From Ecdyonurus torrentis (Eukaryota > Arthropoda > Insecta > Ephemeroptera > Heptageniidae): DNA of 64,000 bases. The translations under genes and the position numbers were made by a program. The first letter of the stretch is position 1; each line of letters begins with the position of its first letter. The notes beneath the pieces were generated by a model. That model had not been told where the DNA came from, made no database searches, and worked only from the letters and a program-made list of their open reading frames with translations. The stretch spans positions 18,473,060 to 18,537,059 of the forward strand of contig OX439134.1 of the NCBI GenBank assembly GCA_949318235.1, written 5' to 3'. Below are positions 27,412 through 38,794 of the stretch, piece after piece.

Positions 27412-28080
27412 GTATTTTAAAAACTGCAAAATGTGTTATTTTTTCCATATCTGCCCATGTAATTTAGTACTCACATATGGTATTGACTTTTATATATGAA
27501 TGCAACCACCCTATCAATCACAATAGTATAAGTGAAGCTACATGCACTGTTAAATTATGCATTAGATATGAGGATATAGAGATACAAAACAAACAAAAAG
27601 CTCCGTTATGTATATTATACTGATTCCATTTTCTCTGAACAAACATTGTACAGTATATCTCCCCATAGATATAGGTATACGTAATGTTGTTGTTATTTAC
27701 CTTTTATGCTATACTTTTTGTTATTTTTTTCAATTATATTTCATCTATAAACATTATAAATATATTATTATATCATCAAGTACATGTATTATGTATGATA
27801 CTTTTAGACCATACTTAATTCAATTATATTATATAATATTGTCTTTGTGGATGATATTATAATATATAATTTAAACATATTAATGTTTTGTATTATTAAA
27901 GTGGTTTAAGATAATTTAATTTCATGTAAAGTTGATGAAACTTTATTTTAATGAAACTATATTTAATTATTGAAGGAAATTTAAATTTTATAATTTTTGT
28001 GGTTATATTGTAGACATTTTTGTTTTTAAGGTATAGTCTGGTATAGAAAATGCGTCCGTAGAATTTTGAAAACTAACAAA

Positions 28081-28113
<33 letters not shown>

Positions 28114-28296
28114 TCATTTGAAAGAGATGCTAACATCTATCCATGTTAATTTTTTTAGAACTTAGGTTCATTTAAAAAAAAGGCACAGAAATTAACATGA
28201 CAATCTTAGGAGGTGGAATTTCGAAAATATATTTAATGGAGCTACTGCTTGGTGTGGAGTGCGGGAAAAGCTAGGAGTCCCCTAATTTACCCTTAC

Positions 28297-28339
<43 letters not shown>

Positions 28340-28548
28340 TGCGACACCACTACTGCACTGATTCCGGAATTATCACAAGATATACTTTTACGTGTTTTAA
28401 GCCACATAAAATTTTAAAGAAATTTTTAATATCAATAACCTGTCATTGAAAAATTTGTTATTGGTAAAAGTCTCCTATCCTTTACTGTAAATTACATAAA
28501 TAAAGTGTTCAATTAAACCTCATTTTTAGCCAAAATTCTTGTTTTATT

Positions 28549-28841
28549 TTAAAGGCATAGAACACCTTGAACAAAAAAGTTGCGTAATATCCTAACAAAC
28601 CTGAAAATCAAAGTTGATTTGGCCGAAGTCATTGATTGTTTTTTAATTTATTTTCCATTCACAAAATGCCGCTGCCGGTCACTGACGTCACAGCTCGCCT
28701 GGTCCACGCGCGCGTAAACCGGCATTTTGTGAATGGAAAATAAATTAGAAATCAAAGACTCCGGCCAAATCAACGTTGATTTTCAGGTTTCTTAGGATAT
28801 TACGCAACTTTTTTTTTGTTCAAGGTGTTCTACGCCTTTAA
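28549..28841. mobile_element. TTAA fold-back MITE, family C, copy 1
   Basis: A near palindrome with TTAAAGGCATAGAACACCTT at one end and AAGGTGTTCTACGCCTTTAA at the other. Inner arms are CATTCACAAAATGCCG and CGGCATTTTGTGAATG. CACTGACGTCACAGC lies at the centre (28683-28690 for TGACGTCA). Confidence 0.85.
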
Positions 28842-29156
28842 TAGTGTTATTATTTACATTTTTATTTCAATATTTTTATAAGAGTTTGTTAGAGGCTTGT
28901 TTTTGTCATGTGAAATTATATCCAATTTATATTTTATACAGTGTACTGATTATCATACGTAACTACCCTTGTTATTATAATACGTACAAAGAAAAAGTGA
29001 AACCTATGAAAAAAAAAAACGATGTAAAATTGGACGTTAATTGGTTATGTGATGTAATTTAGTGCTGGTAATTGCTTGTTACAATATTGATTGACAGGTA
29101 CGCTGTATAAGCGCAAAACATAAACAAATATCAACACAGTTGACTTTGATCAATAT

Positions 29157-29187
<31 letters not shown>

Positions 29188-30130
29188 GTATCTCATTGTT
29201 ATTTATATTTGATAATCCGACGTGCTTCACAATTATTTTCTCTATTTACGCCCAATTTGTTGTTATTAAAACAATGCTTCCCATATGGTATGGTAATAGG
29301 ACTAGTTATCGGTAGCTTAAGGGTCTTAAGGTTCAAATTCCTATAGTATTGTTGAGAAAAGCAGCCAAACCGACACTGCCGCAGTTATAGGCACCCCTAT
29401 TTATCTCGGCCCCCTCTACTGATAAAAGAGTTTTAAGCAGTGATATGGCAAGTAGATGGAATTCTAAGATGGTTCTAGTTAGAATCTCGTAAACTTATTA
29501 CTGTCGCTGTAAAAAGAGCCTGCCGATAACTGGTACATATTCCATAGTTGTATATTCATATAAAAATCGACGCTATATACACTTGAAATCACGTAAGGAT
29601 GTGGGTGATTTATCGTTTCACCCTGGGCAGCCAATAGACGCTCTGAACGTATGTGAGCGCTTAATAACATGGGCCAGTATGGTACCCATATTTTGTCAGT
29701 TTAAAAATACTTAGCAATATTTTTTAGAGCATTAAATTGGGTTCAAGTATGCAAGAAAAATAGAAGGGCAAAGAAATGATTTCACAAAGAAATAACCAAA
29801 AACCACGTTTGTCCTATGCTGATCAATGTTATTCATTGCTCCAGTATGGCGTCGAAGCTCTCTCTATGCTTACACACTATAATTTGCTTTTTGATTATTT
29901 GAGTCCAAAGCAAAAGCTACATGAGTGAAGAAAAAGGGTTACGAATCAAAACTTAGACCGAATACATATAGGGAGGAAAAATAGAGGCTATATTTCAAAT
30001 TGTACTTTAACTTAATTGAAAGTTTAAAAAAGGCTCTAAAAACGCCCTGATACATGATGTGCTAATTTTATATTACTTGCTCGTGCCATTGTTGGACGTA
30101 ATGCTAAAAATTGTTTTTGTTTGTTCTCAG

Positions 30131-30320
30131 ATGGTTCTGCTCCGTTACTAGGTCCTCACCCCTGCGCAGTATGTAAGACAACAGTGGAGAGTTCTGCGCA
30201 TAGTCGTGTGCTAGTGCGCGCGCATGCTGCGCAGTATGGACTACGCGATGATGAAATACAACCTGGCGCAAGGGTGTGTGCCACCTGTCGTTGTAAAGCC
30301 GTCCGATCTCGCTACGTCCA
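30131..30320 (+). CDS. NCOR1: NCoR exon: Cys-rich module, part 1
   Basis: The acceptor is gttctcag|AT and the donor GTCCA|GTAAGT, phase 1 to 2. It encodes DGSAPLLGPHPCAVCKTTVE, then GARVCATCRCKAVRSRYVQ after a basic/acidic middle. The CxxC pair (CAVC) and the CATCRC cluster look metal-binding. This block directly before SANT2 is found in invertebrate NCoR/SMRTER proteins as far as I know. It is far more GC-rich than the surrounding intron, as expected of real coding DNA. Confidence 0.9.
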
Positions 30321-30363
30321 GTAAGTATTGCATATTTTTATTTTCAGTATTTTCAGGATAACC

Positions 30364-30413
<50 letters not shown>

Positions 30414-30568
30414 AATTTAAGTGATCACACTGATCAAAAACTTTTGAAATATTAAATATATATATTATATTTTATATATTTCGTCCTGAGTGGAAAACAG
30501 AAAATAAATAAATTAATAATGTTGATTGAAGATATATCAATTAACGCTGCAATTTGTCGTGTTTTCAG

Positions 30569-30684
30569 GTGTCCTATCCCCACATGTCCCACCACCAAGG
30601 GTCGTGTTAAGCGACTCAGACCTTTGCCCGGCAAATGGAATGAACTTGCACCGGACATCCGTGATCCAATTATGACTGAGTTTC
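30569..30684 (+). CDS. NCOR1: NCoR exon: Cys-rich module, part 2
   Basis: gttttcag|G to TTTC|GTAAGT, phase 2 to 1. It encodes QCPIPTCPTTKGRVKRLRPL and then PGKWNELAPDIRDPIMTEF. The C-x4-C pair continues the Cys-rich module and the basic RVKRLRPLP segment is highly NCoR-like. It is a short exon 248 bases after the previous one. Confidence 0.9.
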
Positions 30685-31227
30685 GTAAGTACATCATTAT
30701 TTTTATACATATGTCATCTTATTGATGAATAATAAATAATGTGAAAATAATCATATTTCTAAACTATGACGTTTTTCTTTTCTTTTTTCTTTTTTCTTTT
30801 CTTTTTTCTTTTTTTTTTTTTTTTTTTTTTGTTATACAGGACGGATAAAATAAATTACGTAATGTATGCTGTCATATAGCATAAAATGTTGCTGTTTAGG
30901 AATAGAATAAATAATAATTCTGTTAAATATATTTGTCTTCTTGCTATAGCAAACTAATTATTCACTATAGCATAAATTATCTTGTTATAAATAAATAGTG
31001 ATGGCTGATATCCGTCTAGCATGATTATTACGTATTTATTTTTTGTCAGTGCGTATTATTGAAAAATTTTCAGGCTTGGGTTATAAAAAACAAAACACTG
31101 ATAAGATTAAGTGAATTGCTACTTCCTTAAACAGTTCTATCATTTATTTGTTAAAAACTTCCCTGTTTTTCTAGAACATTTGACAGCATCTATTATTTTT
31201 AAAATATTTTATTGTTATTATTTTTAG

Positions 31228-31526
31228 AAATCCCCGCTGGTGTCAGCAAATGCTGCTCGGCGTGTCACAGTCGAATTTCCCGTCGTCTCAGTCCAAACAC
31301 CCCTGCCCCTGAAGAAGGAGAAGGAGAGGGTTGGCCAGAGGAGGAAGTGGAGAGATTGAGGCGGAGTGTCCGAGAACACGGGACCCACTGGGCACGTGTA
31401 GCGACCTTCTTTAATCAAGAAACACCTGCGGGGGCTACTCAGAGAACGCAGCATCAGTGCAAGGCGTTCTTCTTCTCGCAGCGTAAGAAGTTAGCGCTGG
31501 ATATCGCTCTGCAAGAATATCATAAG
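31228..31526 (+). CDS. NCOR1: NCoR exon: end of Cys-rich module and SANT2
   Basis: tttttag|AA to CATAAG|GTATGC, phase 1 to 0. It starts QIPAGVSKCCSACHSRISRR (CC-x2-C), then an acidic linker, then SANT2: WPEEEVERLRRSVREHGTHW for helices 1-2 and QHQCKAFFFSQRKKLALD for helix 3. In NCoR/SMRT, SANT2 binds histone tails and helps keep H4 deacetylated. Between THWARVATFF and QHQCK there is a loop (NQETPAGATQRT) longer than the usual short GTK-type turn. The identification rests on the W/W spacing and the QCK-FFF helix. Confidence 0.93.
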
Positions 31527-31592
31527 GTATGCATAACTGTCTTAGCATAGTATGTATGTACGTACAGGTTCAGGCAAATAAAAGATTTCCAT

Positions 31593-31636
<44 letters not shown>

Positions 31637-31676
31637 GTGCGTCAAACTTTATATAGAAACGATATACTTTTGCGGA

Positions 31677-31800
31677 ATGTCTGTCAGAAGGTCCGCGGAC
31701 AAAAGGTTCTTCGACAAAAGGCCATGGTTGTGCGCACAGGTAAAGCATATCGGCGAGCGGCGCACAGTTCGGGTCTTTTGTCGTAGGGCCTTCTGTCTGT
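31677..31800. repeat. Hairpin-like GC-rich element in NCoR intron
   Basis: GTCAGAAGGTCCGCGGACAA and CAAAAGG on the left mirror CTTTTGTCGTAGGGCCTTCTG on the right. It follows a 42-base poly-T run. Not coding. Confidence 0.65.
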
Positions 31801-32310
31801 ATACGACTTTTGCGACAACCTTTCATTTGACTGAAACTGAACTTGCGCCAATGTAAAGTAACAGTACAAAATGACTTAGTTTCATTGCTACGACAATAAA
31901 AAATACTGTAGCTCGATTTACACAGATATTGTATGTTCATTGACGATAACAAAGATGCAACTGTTTTGAGGCGGACTTCAAGTGATTTCGCTCATATCCG
32001 CATCCGACATAGAAGTGATCTAAATCGCCCCACTAAAACTGTCAATTTTTATAATTGTTATAAAAATATATTTATAAATACAGTTCAATTCCATGTATTT
32101 CTCCCGTTTCTTGCTCTTCTATTTTTATTTTAAAATTAGTTATTTTGTTAGCTCCGATATTTTATTTATGAAGGCAATTTTTCATATTACATGTCGGTTT
32201 TTTAATCAAAATGATAGGAAAAAATATATTTATATTTAAAAAAGGGGGTAGGTTAAACGTAATAATACTGAATGCAATGTTAACTGACGTGTTATTTTTG
32301 TGTGATTCAG

Positions 32311-32476
32311 GCTCATGCGGGGGAGGAACGGAAGCCTGTGGTGACAGATGAAGAAGAGTCCGGTTCCAGTACGTCCTCATGTGATGAGGGGCCAGGGGGA
32401 GCACCCATGGACTCAAGTGATACAGCGAGTGCAGCATCTCCAAGTCTAGCCGCATCGAGTCAACAAGTGAGGATAG
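32311..32476 (+). CDS. NCOR1: NCoR exon: acidic Ser-rich linker
   Basis: gattcag|GCT to ATAG|GTGAGT, phase 0 to 1. It encodes AHAGEERKPVVTDEEESGSS, then a Ser/Gly/Ala-rich low-complexity tail ending SSQQVRI. The linker just after SANT2 is expected to be disordered. Support is frame continuity, splice consensus and GC content. Confidence 0.82.
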
Positions 32477-33589
32477 GTGAGTTCACACGATCGCATTTAA
32501 ATATCGGACCTTCAAGAGTGAATGTCAGAGGATGGAAATTTTACTTGTTGTTAAACTTTTTTATTTGCAAGGCTTTAATGGGTAGCAAAAATAAGTGACG
32601 TTAACTTATTTTAATTTGTCAAAGTTGTTAATGTATTTAAATCATCGCAATACTATTGTGCAATCTGATTAAAAAAAAAAAAAAAAAAATGCTGGAAATT
32701 TTAACATTATTTTTTTATAACTATTTATCTTACCAGAAAGCTTTTCAGCATTGAGCTTACTTAAATAAAAGGCGATCACAGGGACAGATTTGAAAGAAGT
32801 TTTTGAGAAATATGAGTGTGTGGGAGAGAGATTAGGCATATAAATACTAGGATGAGGTGACCAAATATACACTTTGAAAAGTTGTGAATATTGAAAGTAA
32901 TTTACTGTTATAAACTTAATTTTGTGGTTCCCCCTCCCACTGTTTTGACTGCCAGTCGGAAATGTGTTTTGAAATTTAAAACGTGAAAATAAAAGTAATA
33001 ATAAAAAGTATATATATATAAACCTATTTCAGGACAATTTTAATTGAGGCTTATTTTAAAATTCTCCGTTTTAACTTTTTTTGCATACTTTCTTCTTCTT
33101 TTAAAGAATTGAAAAGAAGTTGAATTAATTTCTATTTAATTAACCAATGCAATATTGTAATTTTGTACATGTTCGATTCGAGAGATATTTGTAGCGCAGC
33201 AAAAAACAAAATACGCGCGATCGAATAAATTCAGTTTAGTTGTATAAATTACAGTCAAGTATGTGGTAACATTGATATACATAAAACATTATAAAATAAA
33301 AGTGGCAGACGTGTTTTCTTTCTAGAATCTTCGTAGTAAATTTAAATAATAAAATTTAAATTTTAAATAATAATATTTGAACTTGTGTATGTGTATTTGA
33401 CACATATAAAAAGACATTTCAACGCAGATGCACACTTTTGTTTTTATATCTTGGCTACAATTGCACTTGATAATTACGTAAAAAAAATTAAGCAGCCGTG
33501 AACTAGTTACTGAAGATTTTTAGTTTTCACCGGGTAAATATTTAAAATGTCTGATTTATGTTAATGGTCGTTTGAACGCGCGTTGGACT

Positions 33590-33790
33590 GGTACTATTGA
33601 TAGATTCCAAGTTGTGTCTATAAGATGTATGCGCATGACGTCATACTGAATGCACTTCGGCGCCATACTGGAGCAATGAATAACATTGCTCAGCATAATA
33701 GGACAAACTTTTTTTTTACGTGAAAATCATCAATGTTATCAAAAACATCGCCAAGTATTTTTAAACTAACAAAATATGTCATTTTTCTAT
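33590..33790. repeat. Interspersed repeat P with ATGACGTCAT, copy 2
   Basis: GCGCATGACGTCATACTGAA followed by GGCGCCATACTGGAGCAATG, as in copy 1. Lies in the intron before NCoR exon 33891. Confidence 0.7.
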
Positions 33791-33890
33791 ACACATATGG
33801 CTCACATATGGTGCCTACTTTTATATAAATACAACCACTCTATATTATATGTTATCATTACTAACTTTCTGTTATGAATGTTGTTTCCAG

Positions 33891-34024
33891 ACAAAGTGGA
33901 TGACTCCAGTACCCCACAAGGTGCTCCCGCAAGACCTCACGATATTCCCGCCGCGGTGGCTAACACTACTGCCGCCACAAGTGTAGTAGCCCCTACTAGA
34001 GATGAATATGATAGCTCAGCAACG
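33891..34024 (+). CDS. NCOR1: NCoR exon: Ala/Thr-rich linker
   Basis: gtttccag|AC to GCAACG|GTGAGT, phase 1 to 0. It encodes DKVDDSSTPQGAPARPHDIP followed by Ala/Thr repeats. No domain is visible. Exon status rests on splice consensus, an exact phase match and a base composition unlike the intron. Confidence 0.78.
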
Positions 34025-35114
34025 GTGAGTCAAGTAATGAAAAAAATTGATCTTGATTTTTATCACAGTAGTTTCTTCTAGTTTATTTTATTTTTTTTTA
34101 TATTTATTGCTTTGGTATCTTAGGTGTAGTTTCACTCGATCGAGTTATTATTATTATTAATTTATCTTTTTAGTTTCGCATGTTGTGGTGGGTGCCTTTG
34201 GTCTTTTAATTTAAGATTTAAACTATAGATCGTGTAGGTATCAATCACAAGATAATGCTATTTAATGTTACGATAATATTTTGTGTTCACAATAGCGGAA
34301 GAAAGCGCAATAGATTGTCAATATAATAAAGATCTTTCAAACCTAACATATTTAGCAAACTGGTTCACAGCGTCATTGTAAATCGTAAAACTTGTTAAAT
34401 CGATTCAGAGAGAGTTCATAAAGATTGTTACAAAAGTTCACACACTGTTAACTTTTCACGACGTTTCCTTACGATGAAACACGGATCTTTGAACTGCCTT
34501 AATGCTAGGTTCACAGCGCAGTAACAAATCATAACAAAAGTTCACAGATTTGTCAACTTTTTACGACGTTAAATTTAAAATATAAAATTTTGTATCATTT
34601 TGAGATGTGAATGTATTTTTAATGCTAAAAAAAGTTTGCTTTATTCTTCTTCTTCTTTCTTTCTTTCTTTTTTCTTTTTCTTTTTCTTTTTCTTTTTTTT
34701 TTTTTTTTTTTTCTTTTTTAATTTATTTAACGTGTATTCATCGTGAACTAAGATTTTAAAATTTGCAAGACAATAATATTCAGCATGTATTTTTGTTTCA
34801 TTTTATTTTTATTTCATTGGTGATTGTTTAAAACAAAGCTTGATCCATTGGGTGTCCATGAAATATTAAAACTCTGGGTTGAAAGCTAGTATGTTTGTAT
34901 GGGTAGTTTGGGACCTGCCTTAGAGATTTTTAATGGTACTATAGTGCAAAATATTGCCCATTCAAAGTTTAAATTAACGTAATATACAATAAAGAAATAT
35001 TAAAATGATATCTATAGATTAAATTTAAGAATATTTTGCAGCATCATTTAATGTTTATAATTCATTTGTATGGCAATATTTCGCGCTATTTTAACACAGT
35101 AAAGAAATATTTAT

Positions 35115-35150
<36 letters not shown>

Positions 35151-35284
35151 CCCCAAGACGTCAAGCATTATAAACTGAAGTCATTTTATATGGGTAAAAA
35201 TGTTTTCATAGCAATTTTTTCAGGGTAGTAATAAAAATTAAAGTACTTACTTGACAAGATTATTATTATTTTTTTTTCAAGGGG

Positions 35285-35674
35285 TAGTCAATGATGGCGT
35301 TTTTTAATAGTGATCATCGTGATGCTAAACCTCACGAAAACGCGATCTCAAAATTTTAATTATTAACGCGCTGAGAGCAAAAGCCCTTACACAGCAACCC
35401 CAAACCTACGTTACAGCTAAAACTTGCTCTGACGCTAGCTTGGCGCGAGCGGAAGTTACTGTTATTTTCATCTATGAATCCTGCGCAAAGATAATTTGTA
35501 ACTCCATCTCGCGCCAAGTTAGCGTGATAGCAAGTTTTGGTTGTAACGTAGGTTCGGGGTCGCTGTATTATGAGTTTTGCTCCCAGCGCGTTAATAATTA
35601 AAATTTTGATATCGTGTTTTCGGGAGATTCTGGTCACACTGATCACTATTTAAAAAAGAAGCCATTGTTGACTA
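35285..35674. mobile_element. Long fold-back MITE in the NCoR intron, family G (390 bp)
   Basis: Arms of about 140 bases pair imperfectly, from TAGTCAATGATGGC to GCCATTGTTGACTA, with inner pair ACCTACGTTACAGC and GTAACGTAGGTTCGG. Its right half alone reappears at 52363-52494 at the edge of the duplication. Confidence 0.85.
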
Positions 35675-35869
35675 ATCCTTACGTATTTTCTGCAATTATC
35701 ATACAAAAATTGTACAAAATGTTCCAAAATTAAAATTTGATATTGAGTGACTTATTTTTGTGACGTCGTAGTATAAAAAGATGTGGTACCATGTTGTTAT
35801 GCATGTTGGGGTATGGTAGAGTTTCCTTATGTTTGCACGGATTGCACCTTAAGATTGTGCTATGTCCAG

Positions 35870-36037
35870 GAGACGGCAGACGAAGGTCAGGGAGCAGGTG
35901 ACTCAGAGGCTCAACAACATCAACAACATCGTGGATCACCAAGTAAACCTCCCCCTACTTCTGTTGTCAATGGAACTTTATCTACTCCACAACCACCTGT
36001 ACCTGCTCCACCTGGAGCGGAGAGCACGCGTATCTCT
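35870..36037 (+). CDS. NCOR1: NCoR exon ETADEG (paralogue of the exon at 56689)
   Basis: tgtccag|GAG to ATCTCT|GTAAGT, 56 codons, phase 0 to 0. It encodes ETADEGQGAGDSEAQQHQQH and then a Pro-rich segment ending PPVPAPPGAESTRIS. A clearly diverged copy of this exon and its upstream flank sits at 56.58-56.84 kb. The sequence before the acceptor stays open in the same frame and is Cys-rich in both copies, so the exon may once have been, or may still be, longer at its 5' side. Confidence 0.85.
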
Positions 36038-36135
36038 GTAAGTATATTCATGTCTTCGACGGGCGAAATATTAATATTTTTTTTTTATTTTTTTTTTTTT
36101 AGTTGGAAGGTTGTTGCGATGTAGCTTACATGTTT

Positions 36136-36174
<39 letters not shown>

Positions 36175-36717
36175 CGAGTCAAATTATTGTTCCTCGGCCA
36201 TGGTTGCATTCATATAAAGGTCGATGCCCTAAGTAAGCATTAAATAACCTGGGGGGTGATTCTGTAACTTTTTCGTTTTGTTGCAACAAACAAATTTGCA
36301 TTAGATGTTGAATAATTTTGTTCGTTATGAAGTTACAGAATCAGCCCCCTGGACCGGTATGGAAAAATCACTCATTTTGCCATTTTAAAAATTCAAAGCA
36401 ATATTTTTGGGATGTGTGTTTAATCAATAAAATAGCTATTTTTCAGAGCATTAATAACTATAATTAAGTTGAATTAGTTTTTAAGTGTGCAGGTAAAAAA
36501 ATAACAGAGTGTAAAAGTGAATCTTGTATTGCTCATTCTGGCCTCCATGCAAAAATATCTCGATGCTAAAAGAATATGAAATTATGGAATCCTAAGCTTT
36601 TCTGGAGCACTTCACCTCCAATTAGTTCGATTTATTGATATTTATGACAGTGATTCAGTGTTCCATGCAAATCCAATAGAGAACTCATACTGATGCTATT
36701 ATATATTGTGATTTTAG

Positions 36718-36999
36718 GTAAAAGACTTGATGTTGAACGTGATAGAAAGAACTCTAATGAAGCCTGTAGGCCCAGGAGGTCCCACCCCACGGGCAAACTC
36801 ACAGAGTACGGTTTCTGCAACAGTTAGTATTGCTGGGACTTCCCCTCAAGCTCCAACCATTGACTCCATTCTCAAGACAGATCGACCTATTGCTTACCCT
36901 TCACGTGAATATCGTGGCAGTCCGGCCGCGCAGCCTCCCACGGCGCAGCAACAGCAGCAAGCGCAGGAACTGCCCAAGGAAGGCCTAGTGGTCATGCAG
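36718..36999 (+). CDS. NCOR1: NCoR exon: first CoRNR-like helix
   Basis: attttag|GTA to CATGCAG|GTATGA, 94 codons, phase 0 to 0. It starts VKDLMLNVIERTLMKP, an amphipathic helix of the pattern LxxxVIxxxL like the receptor-binding CoRNR helix (vertebrate form LEDIIRKAL). A Ser/Thr/Pro-rich region and a short Gln run (AQQQQQAQ) follow. CoRNR helices dock on unliganded receptor ligand-binding domains. The match is by pattern, and the order relative to the other helices differs from vertebrates. Confidence 0.88.
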
Positions 37000-37137
37000 G
37001 TATGAAAATGTTTATACTTTCAATGGCATTGCACTTAAAATGTGTACATCTCATAATTTATCCTAGAGTTTGTTTGTTTGTTGTTTTTTTTTTTTTTTTT
37101 TTGGCCAGTATCTCTAACATTTTGTGTTTAATTTCAG

Positions 37138-37362
37138 GTACAGCAAGCACTTCGTGAGAGCTCGGAGGGTGTGACCCTCGACCTTAGCATGAGGAAAAGA
37201 GTATCGACGAGTCCTCCGAGACGTGCCAGCCCCTCCCCCTATCCAGCCCCACCTCCTGGCAAGTCTGCACCATCCCCTCATTCTCGCAGTCTTGCGGGAC
37301 CACCTGAAGTTCTTGTATACAGGGAAGCACCACCTGGAGCCCAAGCTTATTATCATGCTCAG
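37138..37362 (+). CDS. NCOR1: NCoR exon VQQAL (duplicated at 52501)
   Basis: atttcag|GTA to GCTCAG|GTATGT, 75 codons, phase 0 to 0. It encodes VQQALRESSEGVTLDLSMRK, then a Pro/Ser-rich basic stretch with SPPRRASPSP. No folded domain is seen. The exon is copied without a visible amino-acid change at 52501-52725. Confidence 0.88.
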
Positions 37363-37410
37363 GTATGTAATATTAAAATAGACGCCATCTTTATGGTATA
37401 AAAAAAAGTA

Positions 37411-37469
37411 TGGAGGGTGCTCCGCTATAATATCCAAAGTCCAGCTGACCTTGAAAAAAAAAAGTGATC

Positions 37470-37532
<63 letters not shown>

Positions 37533-37610
37533 GATTTGTATGTTTCAATGTAACTAAAAAATATTTTTCAAGGGGAAATGGACTTAGGACAATATAGCTG
37601 AGCAACCTGG
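37411..37610. mobile_element. Hairpin MITE, family E, in duplicated intron
   Basis: GAGGGTGCTCCGCTATAATA at one side and GGACAATATAGCTGAGCAACC at the other are diverged arms, split by a T run of about 60 bases. The duplicate copy is at 52771-52944 with a shorter T run. Confidence 0.75.
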
Positions 37611-37618
37611 ATATATTA

Positions 37619-37880
37619 ATATCGTCGTGGCCGCGCCCAAAGGGCGTACTTGCATTTCAAGGTCGTCTTACAAAAGGCGTACTTGCATTTTTGTCCAGTA
37701 CAACAAAGGGCGTACTTGCACTCCGTTTTACATGTTAAGCTTATGGTAGATGTGAGCGAAGCATCAAAATTAGCCAAATGCAAGTACGCCCTTTACGTGA
37801 AAGTAGCAAAATGCAAGTACGCCCTTTGCGTAAAAGTAGCCAAATGCAAGTATGCCCTCTGGGCGCGGCCACGACGATAT
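37619..37880. mobile_element. Six-motif mirror element in the NCoR intron, family F
   Basis: The ends ATATCGTCGTGGCCGCGCCC and GGGCGCGGCCACGACGATAT are exact inverse repeats. Between them the motif GGCGTACTTGCATTT (or CACT) occurs three times on the left arm and its reverse complement AAATGCAAGTACGCC three times on the right arm, each spaced by about 27-43 bases. It is GC-rich and out of character with the intron. Confidence 0.88.
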
Positions 37881-38286
37881 ACTGATAGATCAACATAGAG
37901 AAAAACTGTTTCTGTTTTAATATTGATTATCCTGTGTTGTACTGTACATTTGATCAGGATTGATTTTTTTTCTATTCAATTAGTCGCACCAATATTTCAA
38001 TTTTATCCTTAATGATTGTTTGTAAATCCTATTTTTTGTGCTCCAAACCAGTAAAAAAATGACAACCAATATTGTTTTTTTTTTTTTTAAATCTGAATTG
38101 CTCATCTTTTTAAAGCAAGAGAACAGGATTTAAAAACATCACTCCTTACGTAAAAAATAAGCAATTATATTTGTAAACCCTTTTCCCTTATGGGCATACA
38201 TTTTTGTTTCTTTGTCTCGGAACTTTTCATTGATGAAACTGATTGTTTCTTCATTTTTATTAATTTTTGTTGTTTTGATTGTTCAG

Positions 38287-38424
38287 GACCAGAGTGGCCG
38301 GGGGAAGTCACCATCGATGTACGTTCAAGACTCACGAGCTCCACATCTCATGATGAGCAGAGCGGCACCTGTTACATTAGCCCCGCCCCCTGGACATCAG
38401 ACAAGCAAAATGCAGCCTGTATCG
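38287..38424 (+). CDS. NCOR1: NCoR exon DQSGRG (duplicated at 53622)
   Basis: gttcag|GAC to GTATCG|GTAAGA, 46 codons, phase 0 to 0, encoding DQSGRGKSPSMYVQDSRAPH and then Met/Pro-rich text. Another frame is also open but does not join its neighbours. The copy at 53622-53759 looks identical in translation. Confidence 0.85.
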
Positions 38425-38512
38425 GTAAGAAAATCACTTTAAAATTTTTTTTTTTTAACGTTCATATAACATTTTTATCATAATTGAATCGCATAATTAT
38501 TAACAACATTGG

Positions 38513-38622
38513 ATAACTCTCGGCACTAAACTCCAGTGTGTGTTTTGCCTTCATCAGTCCTTACAGACTTTGAGAGAAACACACACTCCGTTTTCTTGTA
38601 TAGTTAAGTGCCGATAGCTATT
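38513..38622. repeat. Fold-back element with CATCAGTCCTTACAG core, in NCoR intron
   Basis: ATAACTCTCGGCACTAAACT pairs with AGTTAAGTGCCGATAGCTAT, and ACACACACTCC-type arms flank TTCATCAGTCCTTACAGACT. It is copied at 53846-53955 by the segmental duplication. Relatives of the core occur at 45640, 48715 and 59900. Confidence 0.75.
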
Positions 38623-38794
38623 ATGTGTTACTTTTTTATCTTGGCTAGTAAGCTTGAACCAAACTATGGGACTGCACTACAGTATGGCCAGCACTGGTTT
38701 TCTCCTTTCTTTTTCTAACTAAATATGTATACTTATGTCTAAACATTGGTGTTTTTGTACAATGTTTCTAATAATTTTTGTTATTTTGTTTCAG

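Larger units (their letters stand above)
4258..30130 (+). other. Giant NCoR intron (25.9 kb) with nested features
   Basis: This stretch has no plus-strand NCoR exon that I can support. It holds the minus-strand BTB/zinc-finger gene (6605-8341), six or more fold-back MITEs, a probable retrocopy end (23963-24224), many poly-T or poly-A runs and long microsatellites. 9.9-14 kb, 14.6-17.3 kb, 17.6-21.1 kb, 21.4-23.9 kb and 25.2-27.0 kb are otherwise AT-rich, and I see no gene there. 4265-4345 has an imperfect doubled 38-base unit containing AACCAATCA just after the donor. Confidence 0.8.

Noticed and set aside
37650..37898. Open frame with repeated KCKYAL units (also at 52983-53231)
   Set aside because: The repeats come from the six-motif mirror element; both strands are open only because of its symmetry.
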